In this document: positions 43,989 through 54,955 of the stretch, one piece after another
How positions within the stretch are numbered: position 1 is the stretch's first letter
How the letters are laid out: every line of letters starts with the position of its first letter
Origin: Sphaerulina vaccinii
Taxonomy: Eukaryota > Ascomycota > Dothideomycetes > Mycosphaerellales > Mycosphaerellaceae
Reading direction: 5' to 3'
Length of the DNA: 64,000 nt
Assembly: GCA_022570795.1 (NCBI GenBank)
Contig: JAKUDP010000001.1
Span: forward strand, 3,038,001 to 3,102,000
Made by a program: the position numbers and the translations under genes
The notes under the pieces: generated by a model
Database searches by the model: none
What the model was told of the DNA's origin: nothing
What the model saw: only the letters and a program-made list of their open reading frames with translations

Positions 43989-44648
43989 CTAGTCTTCGAG
44001 TCCTAACAACGACCGGAGGGAGGGTTCGCCCGGCTCACGAAAACCTCCAGGCGGAAGTTTGAGGGGCAACGGCTCACGATGCTCCACCTTTCGGTCCACT
44101 GCTGCTACCAGCCAAGCAGGCACTTCGCGGACCTTCACGAACGGACCGTGAACAGGGTCCCAAGCCGGCGTGGCGGAAGCATCTGGCAGAGTTGATGTAG
44201 TGGACGGCGCCTCCTTATGCGATGCCTTGCGGGCTTTCTTGTTGTCACGATCACGCTTCTTCTTGCTTTGCTTAGCAGACAGTTCCTCGTCCTCTTGCTT
44301 GGCTGGGTTGGCACGTGCACCGGTCGCCGTTGCGCCTCCACTGTCTTCACTGTTGTGCCCAGTGGGAGGTGGAAAATGTTCATCCTTCATATCTTCGCGC
44401 GCTTCTGTTGCTGCAAGAGGATTGGTGGAGCGACTTGCCAGAAGCTCGGCGGGCGAGGAGATTGACGAGGCGTGGCTTCGTGGCTGTTCTGGGAGCAATT
44501 CTGGTGCAGCTTCTGCGATCGGAGTGCCGCGATTCTTGGTCAGCGCTGCCTCGAGGTTGTTGGACGTTGTAGTGCCAGGTTGAGCGCCGCGCGGAGCACT
44601 CTGTTGCGCATCGTGCGCGCGTACATGCGGTGCGTACCATGGCGCCAT
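43989..44648 (-). CDS. Hypothetical disordered protein with a nuclear localisation signal
   Basis: Single exon, 219 aa, from MAPWYAPHVRAHDAQQ. It is mostly Ala/Ser/Thr/Pro/Glu-rich and predicted disordered. A dense basic cluster (KQSKKKRDRDNKKARKASHK, about 126-145) looks like a bipartite nuclear signal. The C-terminus is more ordered (WDPVHGPFVKVREVPAWLVAAVDRKVE in two blocks, then RSLLGLED). No family recognised. The ordered, hydrophobic-containing end argues for a real gene. Confidence 0.55.
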   Translation of the reverse strand: MAPWYAPHVRAHDAQQSAPRGAQPGTTTSNNLEAALTKNRGTPIAEAAPELLPEQPRSHASSISSPAELLASRSTNPLAATEAREDMKDEHFPPPTGHNSEDSGGATATGARANPAKQEDEELSAKQSKKKRDRDNKKARKASHKEAPSTTSTLPDASATPAWDPVHGPFVKVREVPAWLVAAVDRKVEHREPLPLKLPPGGFREPGEPSLRSLLGLED

Positions 44649-45345
44649 CTTGGCTGCTAGCCTTGGGTTAGCTTTCCGTCAGGGAGCGCGATATATGAAT
44701 CTCACAATCGACTTGAAGGGTGTCGTTGGTTGGAATGTTTCATTACTGCGTTTGGTTTTTGGTGTATGTTGCAAAGTTGTGGGTTTTGCAGCAGCTCGTT
44801 GCAGCGAGAGGCTGAAGGAAAATGCCAGAATTTGAAGTTTCTGCCCAGATGCAGACGGGATGCAGGGTCTTGCTACTACAAACTCTACGGCCAAGGCTCG
44901 AAGAAAATGGTCGTTGCCGTCCTTGTATCGTCTCTGCGTCGAGCTGCATGTCGCACTAAGAATCAGAGACCTATCGAGTGAAGACTCGACACTTCTGATC
45001 ATTCTCCATTGCAACACGATAAGGGCCGGGCGACTTAGCCCTGCTCCGAGCACCTCAGACAATGCTCAACGCTGGAGAGACGGCAATGACCATTCCATTG
45101 ACCCTAGGGCTTGTGCGGCTTCCAGTGTGAGGGTGATGGCTCATGTCAAGCTGCATATACTCTTCCGAAGTACATGTACGCGACAGTGCCCGAAGGATGG
45201 CTCGATTATGATTGACATCACGATCTGCGAAACATAACCGAAAGGAGGCTCAGATTCGATGCTGAGAACAAGCTCAGCATACCGAAGCTGGATACAAGAG
45301 CCGAAAGATCTATCCCGAGAAGTCCTCCCTCACCACATTCCCACC
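44649..45345. other. Intergenic stretch, nothing recognised
   Basis: 697 bp upstream of the disordered-protein gene and downstream of the MFS gene. Short open frames on both strands only. No RNA gene or repeat seen. Confidence 0.5.
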
Positions 45346-47113
45346 TCAGACGTCTCTCATAAAGTCGTTCAGCCACTCGTTTCTCGCAGTCCACGACCTG
45401 ATTCTCTTGCCAAAAACCCACAATGGCACTGTCAAAGCGCACACCGCTAGGAAACAAGAACCTAGGACGTTGAAAACTGCTAGAGGTCCGGCTTGTGCAA
45501 GCCAGGTGTTAACGAAGTACGTCAAACCAAACGTCAAGAGGTTACGAGCATTGATCGCCACGAATGCTTCCTCGGCCAAGTTCGGATAGCAGTCCTGCGA
45601 AGGGTCAGCGCTGTACTCGCATGTGTCATCGACGAGAACTTACCAAGACATATCCAAATACGCAAGTACTAGCAAAGGCAAGAGCCATATTGGCCAAGCC
45701 ATAAGTCAGGACTGGCCCTGTCCAGTGCGTCTGATAGTGCACTGTCGCTCCGAAGCCGTAAAAGCCTGCACATCCAGTCACAACCACGACCGCCATCAAT
45801 ACAAGTCGGAACTCCGGCTCGTATATTCCTCTATTGGCCTTTGCAAGTCGCAAGCATATCCAATCGTTCAATGGCCCACTTATGGCCTCACCAATGATGC
45901 ACATAATGAAGGGCGAGAGAGATGTAAGACCGGCCTGGGAGACGGAGAAGTTGTAAGGAGGCGCTGTGAAGAGTACACCGTTGACAACGCTGAAGACGAC
46001 AATCCAGGTCAGCGTCGTGCCATATACCAGGAAGCCAAAAAGGACGCAAGGGTAGAAGAACATGAGGAATGGTCGCGCAAAGATCTTCCACAGCGCTGCA
46101 TCAGTGTATCGTCCCGAGGTCAACGCCAGCGACTTGAAGTACGACATCTTGGCCTCGATAGCAGCATCGGGCGAAGTTCCGTTACCCGTCAACGAGCTAG
46201 AAACGATCGTTTCCTGGAACTCGATATGGAGGCCGTTGGCCTTCTCGGTGGCTTTTTCGTCGTCGACGTTCGCCCTCGCCGCTAGGACTTCAGCTGTCAC
46301 AGTTGGACGAATGTACGCGGTTTCCGGAACTAGGAGCAGGATACCCAGCCCGAAGATTCCGAACAAGATGGCGCAGATTCCAAAGGTCCATTTGTATCCG
46401 AGATCCTCAATGATGTATCCAGAGATGAACCCAGCACCACAGATACCGCAAAGGAGGAAGAGGTTCCAGACGGCTAGGCGAGTGCCTCGCTCGTGTACGA
46501 AGTACAGATCGCTGATGGTGGCTTGAACGAGCACCTCGTATGGCGCCATGCCGATTCCGCCTAAGACCCGAGAGCCCAGAAAACTGGGATATTTGTCGGC
46601 CACAGCTCCCCATATGCTCACTACGAACAAGATTACGCTCGCTCCGACATAGATTGGTCGCTTTCCATAGATCTTGGCCAGAGGATTGAAAAGGAACACG
46701 CATAGCCCGAGCATCAAGATCAGCCAAGCCGTTGCGTGCGAGAGCGTCTCAACTGTGATACCGAGCTGTTTCGAGATTGGCACGAAGCCAGGTCCCAGCA
46801 TTGGTCCATATGCGCCCACGATACCAGCGTTCATGCCTACGATGAACAGAATCAAGTCCTTCTTCCACGTTGGCCAGTTGAGGGGATCATTGGGCGAGTC
46901 AGAAGGTTGTGGAACTAGCACGACATGCGAAAACCGTCCGGTTCCATGCTTGAGTCGCTCAGCAGGAACTCCACTCAGCTGTTCTGGAAGGTCGGCCTGG
47001 TCGCGTAGAAGCGCCTTCACTCTAATGTCAGCGTTTAGTGCGCCCACAAGTTCAGATCGCCTACCGTCCCAGGAACTGTCTCCAGACGATAGTCCTCGAG
47101 GATACCAAACGCC
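45346..47113 (-). CDS. MFS transporter (DHA1-like), start exon unresolved
   Basis: Twelve-helix major facilitator of the fungal DHA1/multidrug type. Exons: about 47113-45644 and 45594-45346, with a 49-nt GT-AG intron joined as FGYVLDCYPNLAEEAF, a conserved block of this family. Seen in order: SDSPNDPLNWPTWKKDLILF before helix 1, loop 2-3 NPLAKIYGKRPIYVG, a large central loop with ETAYIRPTVTAEV, and C-terminal helices. The conserved N-terminus begins around GVWYPRGL near 47113. The frame stays open to 47320 without a usable ATG, so the start codon must be in a short upstream exon I could not place. Head to head with the FAD monooxygenase at 47699, suggesting co-expression. Confidence 0.88.
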
Positions 47114-47698
47114 ATAACTGCTTATGGGAGTGATGAGATGTAGAGCAAAGAAAACTTGGAGGACTCTGAGCTCATCACAACACTCCTTGAAATGGACGAT
47201 ATCATCATAGGCACCACGGCACTGGTGGTCCACCCCGTTGCCGCTGAGACCTGCATTCCGCACAATGGTTATACATCGAAGTACCCCATCTGCCACTGCA
47301 ACGGTAGTGCCAACACACACGTGGAGCGAGTAGCGGAGTACATACCAACCCGCGCTTATTTACCCAGCCAACAAGAGGGTCTGACAGAGGTGTGGTTGTC
47401 GGATAGATCGCCGAGAAGCAGGGCAACCCTGGTATTCCCCGCATGGTCAACGCTTGACTCGCGCGTGTTTCGCGTGGGGAAGTGAAGTCTCTCCGCATTT
47501 GGGTTACTGCAGGTCAATATGTCCTGCAGGAATGTCGAGCTCGGCAGTTGCACTTTGCGGCCGCTGTTCCAGCGAAGCCGATGGAGTGTAGGATGACTAT
47601 CCTCGAGCTCTGGCTCTGGGATATGTTGTATCACATCACACCACAACAAAACACGTCAACCTTCAGCACGCGCCACTTCATAACATCAAGCGAAAGTC
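47114..47698. promoter_or_regulatory. Divergent promoter, MFS transporter / FAD monooxygenase
   Basis: Up to 585 bp between outward-facing genes. The part near 47114-47320 probably holds the missing first exon of the MFS gene. An AAGTGAAGT motif lies at 47481-47489 on the monooxygenase side. Confidence 0.5.
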
Positions 47699-49062
47699 AT
47701 GGCGCCCTTTATGGATGGCAAAGATGCGAGCAATGGCCACTCTGATACAATTGTGCCTTCCGGCATTCGTGTCGTTATCGTGGGTGCTGGGTTTGCTGGC
47801 TTGACAGCTGCCATCGAATGCCATCGCAAAGGTCACTCTGCAATTGTGCTGGAATCTGTGAAGGAGATGAAACAGCTTGGCGACATCATCAGCTTTCACG
47901 GTAATGGCGGAAGAATCTTCGGACGCTGGCCAGGCATACCAGAGAAGCTTGACCCAATCTGCCATCATGCACCAGTGATTGAGTACAGAACTCATCTCGG
48001 CGAGCATATCTACACCCAAGTCTGGGAGAGTGAAGAGTACTTTGGCAAGAGGTACAACGGCCATCGAGGAGAGATCCATCAGATCGTCTACGATTACGCA
48101 TTGTCGCAGGGTGTAGAAGTTCGATTAGGACAGCAGGTCACTGATTACTTCGAGGATGACGAGAGTGCTGGTGTGATCTCAAACGGCGAACGCATCGTGG
48201 GTGATGTCGTCTTCGGTGCTGATGGTGTCAGATCAAAGGCAAGACAGCTTGTACTGGGCTACGATGATAAGCCGAAGCCCAGCGGGTATGCTGTGTATCG
48301 TGCTTGGATGGACAGTGCAGAACTTGCCAAGAATGATCTGACGAAAGATCTTGTGATTCATGGTGATACACATACTGGCTGGCTCGGTCCTGATATTCAC
48401 TTTCTTGCAGCGTCACTGAAAAATGGCAAAGAGTTCAGTTGGGTCTTCACTCATAAGGACACCAGAGATGTTGATGAAGGCTGGTCAGAACCTGGAAACC
48501 ATGAGGATGCATGCAAGATCTTGGAAGGCTGGGATCCTGCTGTGCATACTATGGTGAAGCTCACTCCGCCTGAAAAGATGGTTGACTGGAAGCTCGTATA
48601 CAGAGATCCTTTGCCTACGTGGGTTTCTCCCAAGGGGCGTACAGCCCTTATTGGCGACGCTGCTCATCCATTCCTGCCCACGTCGATTCAGGGAGGCAGC
48701 CAAGCTATGGAAGATGGCGCATGCTTAGCTGTCTGTCTGCAATTGAGTGGAAAGCAGAAGGTGAGTGAAGCATTGCGAGCATACGAGAAGCTCAGATATG
48801 AGCGTGTGAAGTATGCTCAGAAAAGCGGTGAGACTAGTAAGTTCACATAACCTCATTCACTGAAGACATGTCACATTGACTAAACTCCTCTTTAGCTCGC
48901 GATAGATGGCACAAGGCAGACTGGGTGGCTGTGAAGAAGGACCCAGAGAGCATCAAGCTTCATCGCGATCCTGTGTTACTTCGACATGATGCTGAGAAAC
49001 ATGCATACGAGAACTATGAGGAAGCTGTAGCTTCACTTCACAATTTGAGCTTGCTCAAGTGA
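47699..49062 (+). CDS. FAD-dependent monooxygenase (salicylate hydroxylase-like)
   Basis: Flavoprotein hydroxylase of the PHBH fold that uses NAD(P)H and oxygen. Exons 47699-48836 and 48896-49062 (434 aa), 59-nt GT-AG intron, joined as GETTRDRWHKADW. FAD motifs: Rossmann fingerprint IRVVIVGAGFAGLTAA (about 23-38), DG motif VFGADGVRSKAR, and GDAAHPFLPTSIQGGSQAMED (about 318). No signal peptide, so cytosolic. The substrate is probably an aromatic or similar ring compound; the exact one cannot be read from sequence. Divergent from an MFS transporter. Confidence 0.92.
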
Positions 49063-49446
49063 GAAATGGGCATTACTCCGAAGCTTCAGCTTCACACTGG
49101 AGTGAGAAATGAGCATCTCACCGCCTATTGGTATACATCACATACACTTATCTTTTATCACCTATCAACCACTTCATCCACTTCCACAAACCTTTCACCT
49201 CTATCCTCACACCTTTCCAAATCACAACATCACTCGCTACCACCTGGTCTGATGCACAGGTAGTGGATGTCCGCACCTTGTTCTCAGAGCGCGACTCTTT
49301 GGTATGTTAACGTGTACAATTGGCGCGACATAAACACAGCTGATATATGAACAGAACCGTCTGACACCTTGCAACCAACATTTACGAACTTCTACCTTAA
49401 CAAGCGAGCTCCTACAGCACATTATAACCTTACGACATAAGTAAGG
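49063..49446. other. Intergenic stretch, promoter and leader of the UIM gene
   Basis: 384 bp between two plus-strand genes. Possible 5' UTR intron signals (GTATGTTAACG near 49301; TAAG near 49441) were noted, but no coding exon is supported. Confidence 0.5.
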
Positions 49447-50814
49447 ATGGGGCTACAACTCATCGAGTTCAAAAGCCGGACGGGTCGTCTGTGCATCGGG
49501 TTCCGCATGCTGGATCATACCAAAGTTTGGGCCATGAAGGAATCCGAGGACTCTAATGGGACTGCCAAGCTCGTGACCTTCAAGGTCGCCACCAAAGGCA
49601 CGACACCGAGGGAGCCAATGTTCTCGGAAATACTCTGGCTGCCACATTTCATCCCAGACGCCTTCGATGCCAAGACTCCGAAGGGCAGAGAGACCCTACA
49701 GCTTCAGTTCATAGGTGACTGTATCACGTATCTGGACGAGCACGACCCGGAAGAGGTACGTCAGCTTGAGCAGACGCTGCACAAGCCTGAATATCGCAAG
49801 TGGTACACATGGTTCGAAGAAGCCAAGAAGTACAAGCGTGTGAAGATGCGGAAGAGAAAAGCCGATATAAAAAAAGCCCGCGCGCAGGCAGAAGAGACTG
49901 GTGTCCCATTTGACGAGGACGAGTGGGACTCCGAAAGCTCTATCAATGACTCGGCGTACGAGGAAGAGACTCCAATGCGGGAGCGCAAGAAGAAGAAGCG
50001 TAGGGACCAGTCAAGCATGCCACCACCACCGCGCCCAGCTCCAGGCCGCAAGCGCAAGAACAATGACACCGCGAGCGGAGAGAGGCCCCAACAGAAGAAG
50101 AAGCCAACCGCCAAGAATCGTCGCAAAGCCAAGCAGGATGAAGAAGTCCCTGAATCGAGAGATACCAGTCCACTGTTCATGAGCGGTGGCGTGGGGAGCA
50201 TTGACCCGGCCTACAAGTACGACGGTCGTGACTACATCAACAATCGATTGGACGGCGAGGGAAACGTAGTGGATCTCACAGGAAACGAGTACGACGCCGA
50301 AGACGATGACGATGATATGAGCGTGACGAACAGTCTGTTCGATCTTCGCCCGCCAGAGGGTCCTCAAGCTCCCAGTGCACAATCATCTCGCAGCCCAAAT
50401 GGGGTTTTCGGCAATGGCATGAGTGGGTATGGTGCCAGGATGGCGGCCGAGCGCAGGGCTTCGGGAAGCAACTCCAATGTTGGATACGAGACGGCACGTC
50501 CGAGCCAGCCATTACTCGCCAGATCTCGTCGTGAAGAATCCGTGCTGGACGAAGCTGATCTCGGGAACAACAATCTCGACGAGGACGCTGCATTTGAAGA
50601 AGCCATACGAGCGTCTATGGTGCCTGAGACCGAGGAAGAGCACAGATTAGCAGCAGCTATTCGAGCATCTTTGGCGCCTGAGTCCGAGGAGGAGCGGCTG
50701 AGGCGTGAGATGCGAGAGAGCGTCGCTCGACGTGAGGAGGAAGAAGCTGGAGGTTATCGCGCAGCTACGGCAGAGGAAGCAGAGGAGGCGGAGGACGACG
50801 CCCAGGAGGCATGA
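49447..50814 (+). CDS. Nuclear protein with tandem ubiquitin-interacting motifs
   Basis: Single exon, 455 aa. The N-terminal 115 residues form a folded domain I do not recognise (MGLQLIEFKSRTGRLCIGF onward, with LWLPHFIPDAFD). Next is a strongly basic linker with several nuclear signals (RERKKKKRR, RKRKNND, QKKKPTAKNRRKAK), then an acidic disordered stretch. Three UIM-like helices close the protein at about 378-391 (FEEAIRASM), 397-410 (LAAAIRASL) and 414-428 (LRREMRESV), each with the acidic-hydrophobic-Ala-x-x-Ser pattern. This predicts recognition of ubiquitin chains on chromatin or a DNA-bound target. The third UIM is weakest. Confidence 0.8.
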   Translation: MGLQLIEFKSRTGRLCIGFRMLDHTKVWAMKESEDSNGTAKLVTFKVATKGTTPREPMFSEILWLPHFIPDAFDAKTPKGRETLQLQFIGDCITYLDEHDPEEVRQLEQTLHKPEYRKWYTWFEEAKKYKRVKMRKRKADIKKARAQAEETGVPFDEDEWDSESSINDSAYEEETPMRERKKKKRRDQSSMPPPPRPAPGRKRKNNDTASGERPQQKKKPTAKNRRKAKQDEEVPESRDTSPLFMSGGVGSIDPAYKYDGRDYINNRLDGEGNVVDLTGNEYDAEDDDDDMSVTNSLFDLRPPEGPQAPSAQSSRSPNGVFGNGMSGYGARMAAERRASGSNSNVGYETARPSQPLLARSRREESVLDEADLGNNNLDEDAAFEEAIRASMVPETEEEHRLAAAIRASLAPESEEERLRREMRESVARREEEEAGGYRAATAEEAEEAEDDAQEA

Positions 50815-51227
50815 GAGATGGAGTCGGGACTCACTCACGATCACTTACGACTAACGATACGATACGACGACAACATATCTGGGAAAGAGCAGAAAGACAT
50901 ACGCTCGGACTATGGATTGATCCATGGATGATAGTGGCTTGAGATTGACATAGTTCTTCCTTCTACAGCGACTGAGAATGATTGATCTAGTAGCTTCTCC
51001 TATCTTCACGCGCTGACTATGGCATCATATGTGAATTCATGCCAGCACATCGCGATGGTCTGATTCAGAGAGCGTCGCTCTGTTGCTCCTTACTCGCGCA
51101 TTGAACCACAGGCAGCGGAAGCATTTGTGAACATTCCAAGCTCTCTGCAATGCACAAAGCACCGAGCATCCCAACCGCATGTGATGGCAAGCCTTCGATG
51201 CGCTCGAGAGTCCGTCGCTCTCCCAAT
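50815..51227. other. Shared 3' region of convergent genes
   Basis: 413 bp between the stops of the UIM gene and the P450 gene. No gene, RNA or repeat recognised. Confidence 0.5.
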
Positions 51228-52859
51228 CTATTCCTCGAAAGCCCTAAACTTCTCCAACCACTTCGTCGCCTCACCCACCTGACTCTCCAAAACACTCTTA
51301 TGTCTCTCACTCCTCACCCTGATAACACAATCGAACGATTGCGGCCTGACATTAAAGCCATCAGTATACGCCATAATATCGTATGTCCTCCCATCGATAG
51401 GCAAGATATCGAAAGTCCACAACAGCTTCGCAAGAGCAATGAAGAGACTATTCTCAGCAAGACCTGCTCCAGGACAAATCCGCCGCCCCCAACCAAAACT
51501 CGAATGTCCTGACGAACTCGGATGTATCTTGGCTCCGAGGTAGGGTTGCTTTAGTATTCCACGAGCGTGGAGTTCTTCCTGCGATAGAAATCTTACAGGA
51601 TCGAAGACATGTGGTTGTGGATAGTAGTCTTCATTGAGATTGACTGCCCAGCTGTTTGTCAAGATCGTGGTCCCAGCTGGGATGCGATAGCCTTCGTAGA
51701 CGTCGTCTTCGGTACTAGCATGTGGTGTTCCTCCGAGTACTGCCACGGGTCTCCATCTCAGCACCTCTTTGCAAAGAGCTCGGATATAAGGTAGGTTGAC
51801 TCCATCTTCGAATGACGGGAGACGGTAGGGTCCGACGATAGAATCGAGCTCAGCGTGTGCCGACTTCAGAACCTCCGGATGTGTCACCAGCCCAAGTATG
51901 GCAGAACACAACGTGGAAGCAGTAGTATCACTTCCCGCTCCAAACAGCGAAGAAGGTACTCCTGCTAAGTGTTGGTCAGAGAGTGGTATGTCTTCCTCTC
52001 TCCTCAACTTCAGAACCAGCTTTGCAAGACAATCTGGCACACCATCTTCCCTTCTAACCTCCAGATCCTTCCTTACGCCATCCATCAACGCCACATTGGC
52101 CTTCCCTTCCTCTGCACCCACAGCTTGAACTTCTTTCTTCCATTTCTGGAAAGGCAGCTTCGCGACGATCGGGAACGTCTCAGCCAAGTATTTCCCTGGT
52201 ATGTTGAGGCTAGCGGCATATTGCATGAATTTGAATCTTTCACGTATGACTTTCGCGTGTAATGAGTCGATTCTCCTGCCGTAGGCGACACAGAACACGA
52301 CGCTTGATGTGAACCTTTCGAGCTCCTTTTCCCATCTTTCGCCACCACCTACAAGTAATGCGGCGCAAAATCTAGTGGCTTCTGCTTCCTGCGTCTTCTT
52401 GTAGTTTTGTAGAGCTCTTGAGTTCAAAGCTTGATGTAAGAGTCTGCGACGCGTACTCCAGGGCTTCCCGTAGGGTTGTGTGAGAATCGAAGCGTTGTTG
52501 TTGTAGACTTCTCCCATTACGACCATGCGCGGTCTCGAGCTGTATTTTGAGCTTCTCTTCTCCATTAGATCAACAGCAATCTGTGGATCGCTTATGATGA
52601 GTGTGGGTTTCCTGCCGATCCAGAGAGTAAAGATGGGTCCATAAGTCTTGAACCATTCTTCAAATTGGAGCCAAGGCTGACTTTTTGGGATGCAGTACTT
52701 GTTGCCGTAAAAGGGTATAGGCGGAGGACCAGGTGGAAGGTGGAGCCATGTCGTAAAGTCTTTGATGAGAAGGTAGGTGAATGTGAATAATGGGCCAAGT
52801 ATGGCGAGTGTGAGATATGGGTGTGTTGCTAGTGCTGAGGGTAGGATGTTTAGAGGCAT
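51228..52859 (-). CDS. Cytochrome P450 monooxygenase, ER-anchored
   Basis: Single exon, 543 aa. N-terminal anchor helix (LAILGPLFTFTYLLI) followed by the Pro hinge LPPGPPPIPFYGN. I-helix oxygen motif GAGSDTTAST, ExxR as KEVLRWRP, PERF-like FDPVRFLS, and heme-binding FGWGRRICPGAG with ligand Cys462. It resembles fungal P450s related to O-methylsterigmatocystin oxidoreductase, a large group with varied substrates, so substrate is unknown. No biosynthetic backbone gene is near. All signature motifs are intact. Confidence 0.94.
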   Translation of the reverse strand: MPLNILPSALATHPYLTLAILGPLFTFTYLLIKDFTTWLHLPPGPPPIPFYGNKYCIPKSQPWLQFEEWFKTYGPIFTLWIGRKPTLIISDPQIAVDLMEKRSSKYSSRPRMVVMGEVYNNNASILTQPYGKPWSTRRRLLHQALNSRALQNYKKTQEAEATRFCAALLVGGGERWEKELERFTSSVVFCVAYGRRIDSLHAKVIRERFKFMQYAASLNIPGKYLAETFPIVAKLPFQKWKKEVQAVGAEEGKANVALMDGVRKDLEVRREDGVPDCLAKLVLKLRREEDIPLSDQHLAGVPSSLFGAGSDTTASTLCSAILGLVTHPEVLKSAHAELDSIVGPYRLPSFEDGVNLPYIRALCKEVLRWRPVAVLGGTPHASTEDDVYEGYRIPAGTTILTNSWAVNLNEDYYPQPHVFDPVRFLSQEELHARGILKQPYLGAKIHPSSSGHSSFGWGRRICPGAGLAENSLFIALAKLLWTFDILPIDGRTYDIMAYTDGFNVRPQSFDCVIRVRSERHKSVLESQVGEATKWLEKFRAFEE

Positions 52860-53161
52860 GGTCGTGGTTATCGGTCGCTATTGAAGCTGGAGTTCATCTG
52901 GACTTCTGTCGACAGGCTGCAGGCACCGCGCATGAGAGCGATAGTATGTAAGCCTTTCGTGGTGGAGACTGTCGCTGTGAACGAGCAGCAGCATGTCGCT
53001 GAGCTCGGCAAGCTCGTGCACATGAAGTGCCGAACACATGTCGTCTGTGAAGTAGTCAGCTGCATGTAAGTGGGTGGTCCAAACTGTACCCCACAGAAGG
53101 AACATGGAACAGGCTGAAAGCGAGTCATGTAGCCAGCGATGGTCAGCTCTCGGTACAGCTT
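52860..53161. other. Intergenic stretch, promoter of the P450 gene
   Basis: 302 bp between the P450 start and the Mss51 stop. Nothing recognised. Confidence 0.5.
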
Positions 53162-54752
53162 CTATACTGCAATCGTTTCTCCTTCCTTTACGGTCTCTCC
53201 ATCATTTTGCTGTCTTCCGCGATACTCATCCGTCTCATATCTCTTGCCGCGGAAGCCCCAAATGCCCCAATTACCACAGCTGACATCACCTGGATCCAGA
53301 TCATTCAAATCCCATCGAAGACTTCGAAAGCGGTTCTCTCCCGGTTGCAGAATGAGGTCCATTTCGCCCTTGGCCTGCTCTGTCACCCAGCTGATATCAC
53401 GCTTCATGTCGTATTCTGTGTAGCCAGTGCAGATGATTGGCACTTTCGTTTCCAGTAGTTGCGGTAATGTCTCTGCCCATTCGTGCGAAGATGCTGGGTG
53501 GCCGAAACCTGGATGGAAGCATACGAATGCATCGAAGTATGGATCATAGGGGTAGAAGTGCTGCGCCTCGTGTAGAGTGTGGAAGTATTCGACGTAGGTG
53601 CTGATCTTCATCTGGCCTCCTAATCGGTCTTCTACGATGGCGCCGTAGGGGTTCGAAGATGTTCGTTCTGGAAGTGGGAATTCGTCATCTCGATTGGCCA
53701 TTGATTCGGGTCCGATGAAGATGAGGTGGAAGGTTGCTCGCGGGAAGAGGTAGGAGAGTTGCAGCCAGACTTGTCGCGGGAGTGATGATTCTGCTCGTGC
53801 TCCAAGGATGAAGAGGCGAACAGGCGGTGCTTGTGTTCGCAGGCCTTTCACGTCTATGCCACCTCCAGATCGAGGTGGATGCAATGTGTATCGGAGGGCT
53901 GTAGCAAGTCAGCATTGCGCAACAACACACGTGAATTGAATACTTACCAGCCAACGATCTCAGTCCTTCCGGCTCTAGTCTATGTGACAGGCTGTACGGA
54001 CTGAGCTCGTGCAGCACACTTCCGATAGTCATAGGATATGTCAATAAGCGTGTGACCTGCCGCAGAGGTCTCTCCTCGTTGATAGCCTCGAACTCTCTGC
54101 TGTACAATAGTGTATCCCAGTTCACCAGATTCACCTGTGCTTCCTCCAACTGTGCTCCAGGATACTCGAATTCAGGGAAGAATCGCCCACTATTCAAGTC
54201 GTGATCATCTTCATTGATCTCCCTCAACACATCGCAGATGTCCAAATGGCTTTCATAGTCGCTCACAAAGTGCTGCTCGCTGCAAGACACGGGTATCCCA
54301 CAATCTGGACATTCGAATCGTACATGTGCTGGGGGCATAGAACCCGTCTTCCGTGCCTCCATATCGTGAGGTGAAGTCGGGGCTCTCGTCGCCTGATGTT
54401 CTGGGTGCGAACAGTATGCATTCTGCTTCATGAAAGCCGCTCGTTTCCGAATGGCAGGCGAGGGAGAGTTGGTGAAGGAGTGGAAGAGGTTGTTGGGCTG
54501 AAGAAGCACTTTCTCGCCTGCATCTTTGGGAGGTGAATATGGCGGTAGCGCTGTTCTCGAGGTCGATTGTCCTGTTGCGACTGCTGGCGCAGCGACAGAA
54601 TGTAGTCTCGTTGACGAATGGATGGATCGCTGTGCATCAACTCGATCATGTTTGACTGCGGCTGCTGTGAACGCTCGTCTTATTGGTATCGTCCTGGTTG
54701 GAGTAGTCGAAATGACCTGGCGCAGACATCTGCTGCACATCGATCGAGACAT
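53162..54752 (-). CDS. MSS51: Mss51-like mitochondrial COX1 translation factor
   Basis: In yeast, Mss51 activates translation of COX1 mRNA and helps assemble cytochrome oxidase in mitochondria. Exons 54752-53948 and 53898-53162 (513 aa), 49-nt GT-AG intron, joined as RSLAALRYTLHPP. A mitochondrial presequence with many Arg/Ser/Thr (about 1-50). A MYND-like zinc region begins with CPDCGIPVSCSEQHF (Cys148, 151, 157), then SHLDICDVLREINEDDHDL and FFPEFEYPGAQ, all family hallmarks. The second exon carries the VRLFILGARAES and FVCFHPGFGHP core. Start ATG is 203 bp from the oppositely directed Rse1 start. Confidence 0.93.
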
Positions 54753-54955
54753 TGCTACTGCATATACTGATGTCTGTCAGTTCAATGTACGATACTGTAT
54801 CATCGTCGTTGATGCTCTCCTCTCCCGAGCTCGCCAAAACCTTCCTCTTCGAACCTGACTCGCGACAGAGCTTCAACCACAACTTTCTGAAGAACATCTT
54901 CCATCCACACCACCTTACTCACCACTGGTCGCAACACCACCTCACTCCGGCCAAC
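54753..54955. promoter_or_regulatory. 203-bp bidirectional promoter, Mss51 / Rse1
   Basis: Only 203 bp separate the two start codons, so both promoters and leaders share it. The Rse1 frame is open through this stretch, so a longer Rse1 N-terminus cannot be ruled out from sequence alone, but MANVQQTQAFYALTLE is the family start. Confidence 0.7.

Noticed and set aside
37830..52859. Secondary-metabolite gene cluster
   Set aside because: No polyketide synthase, peptide synthetase, terpene cyclase or prenyltransferase is present; only tailoring-type enzymes.
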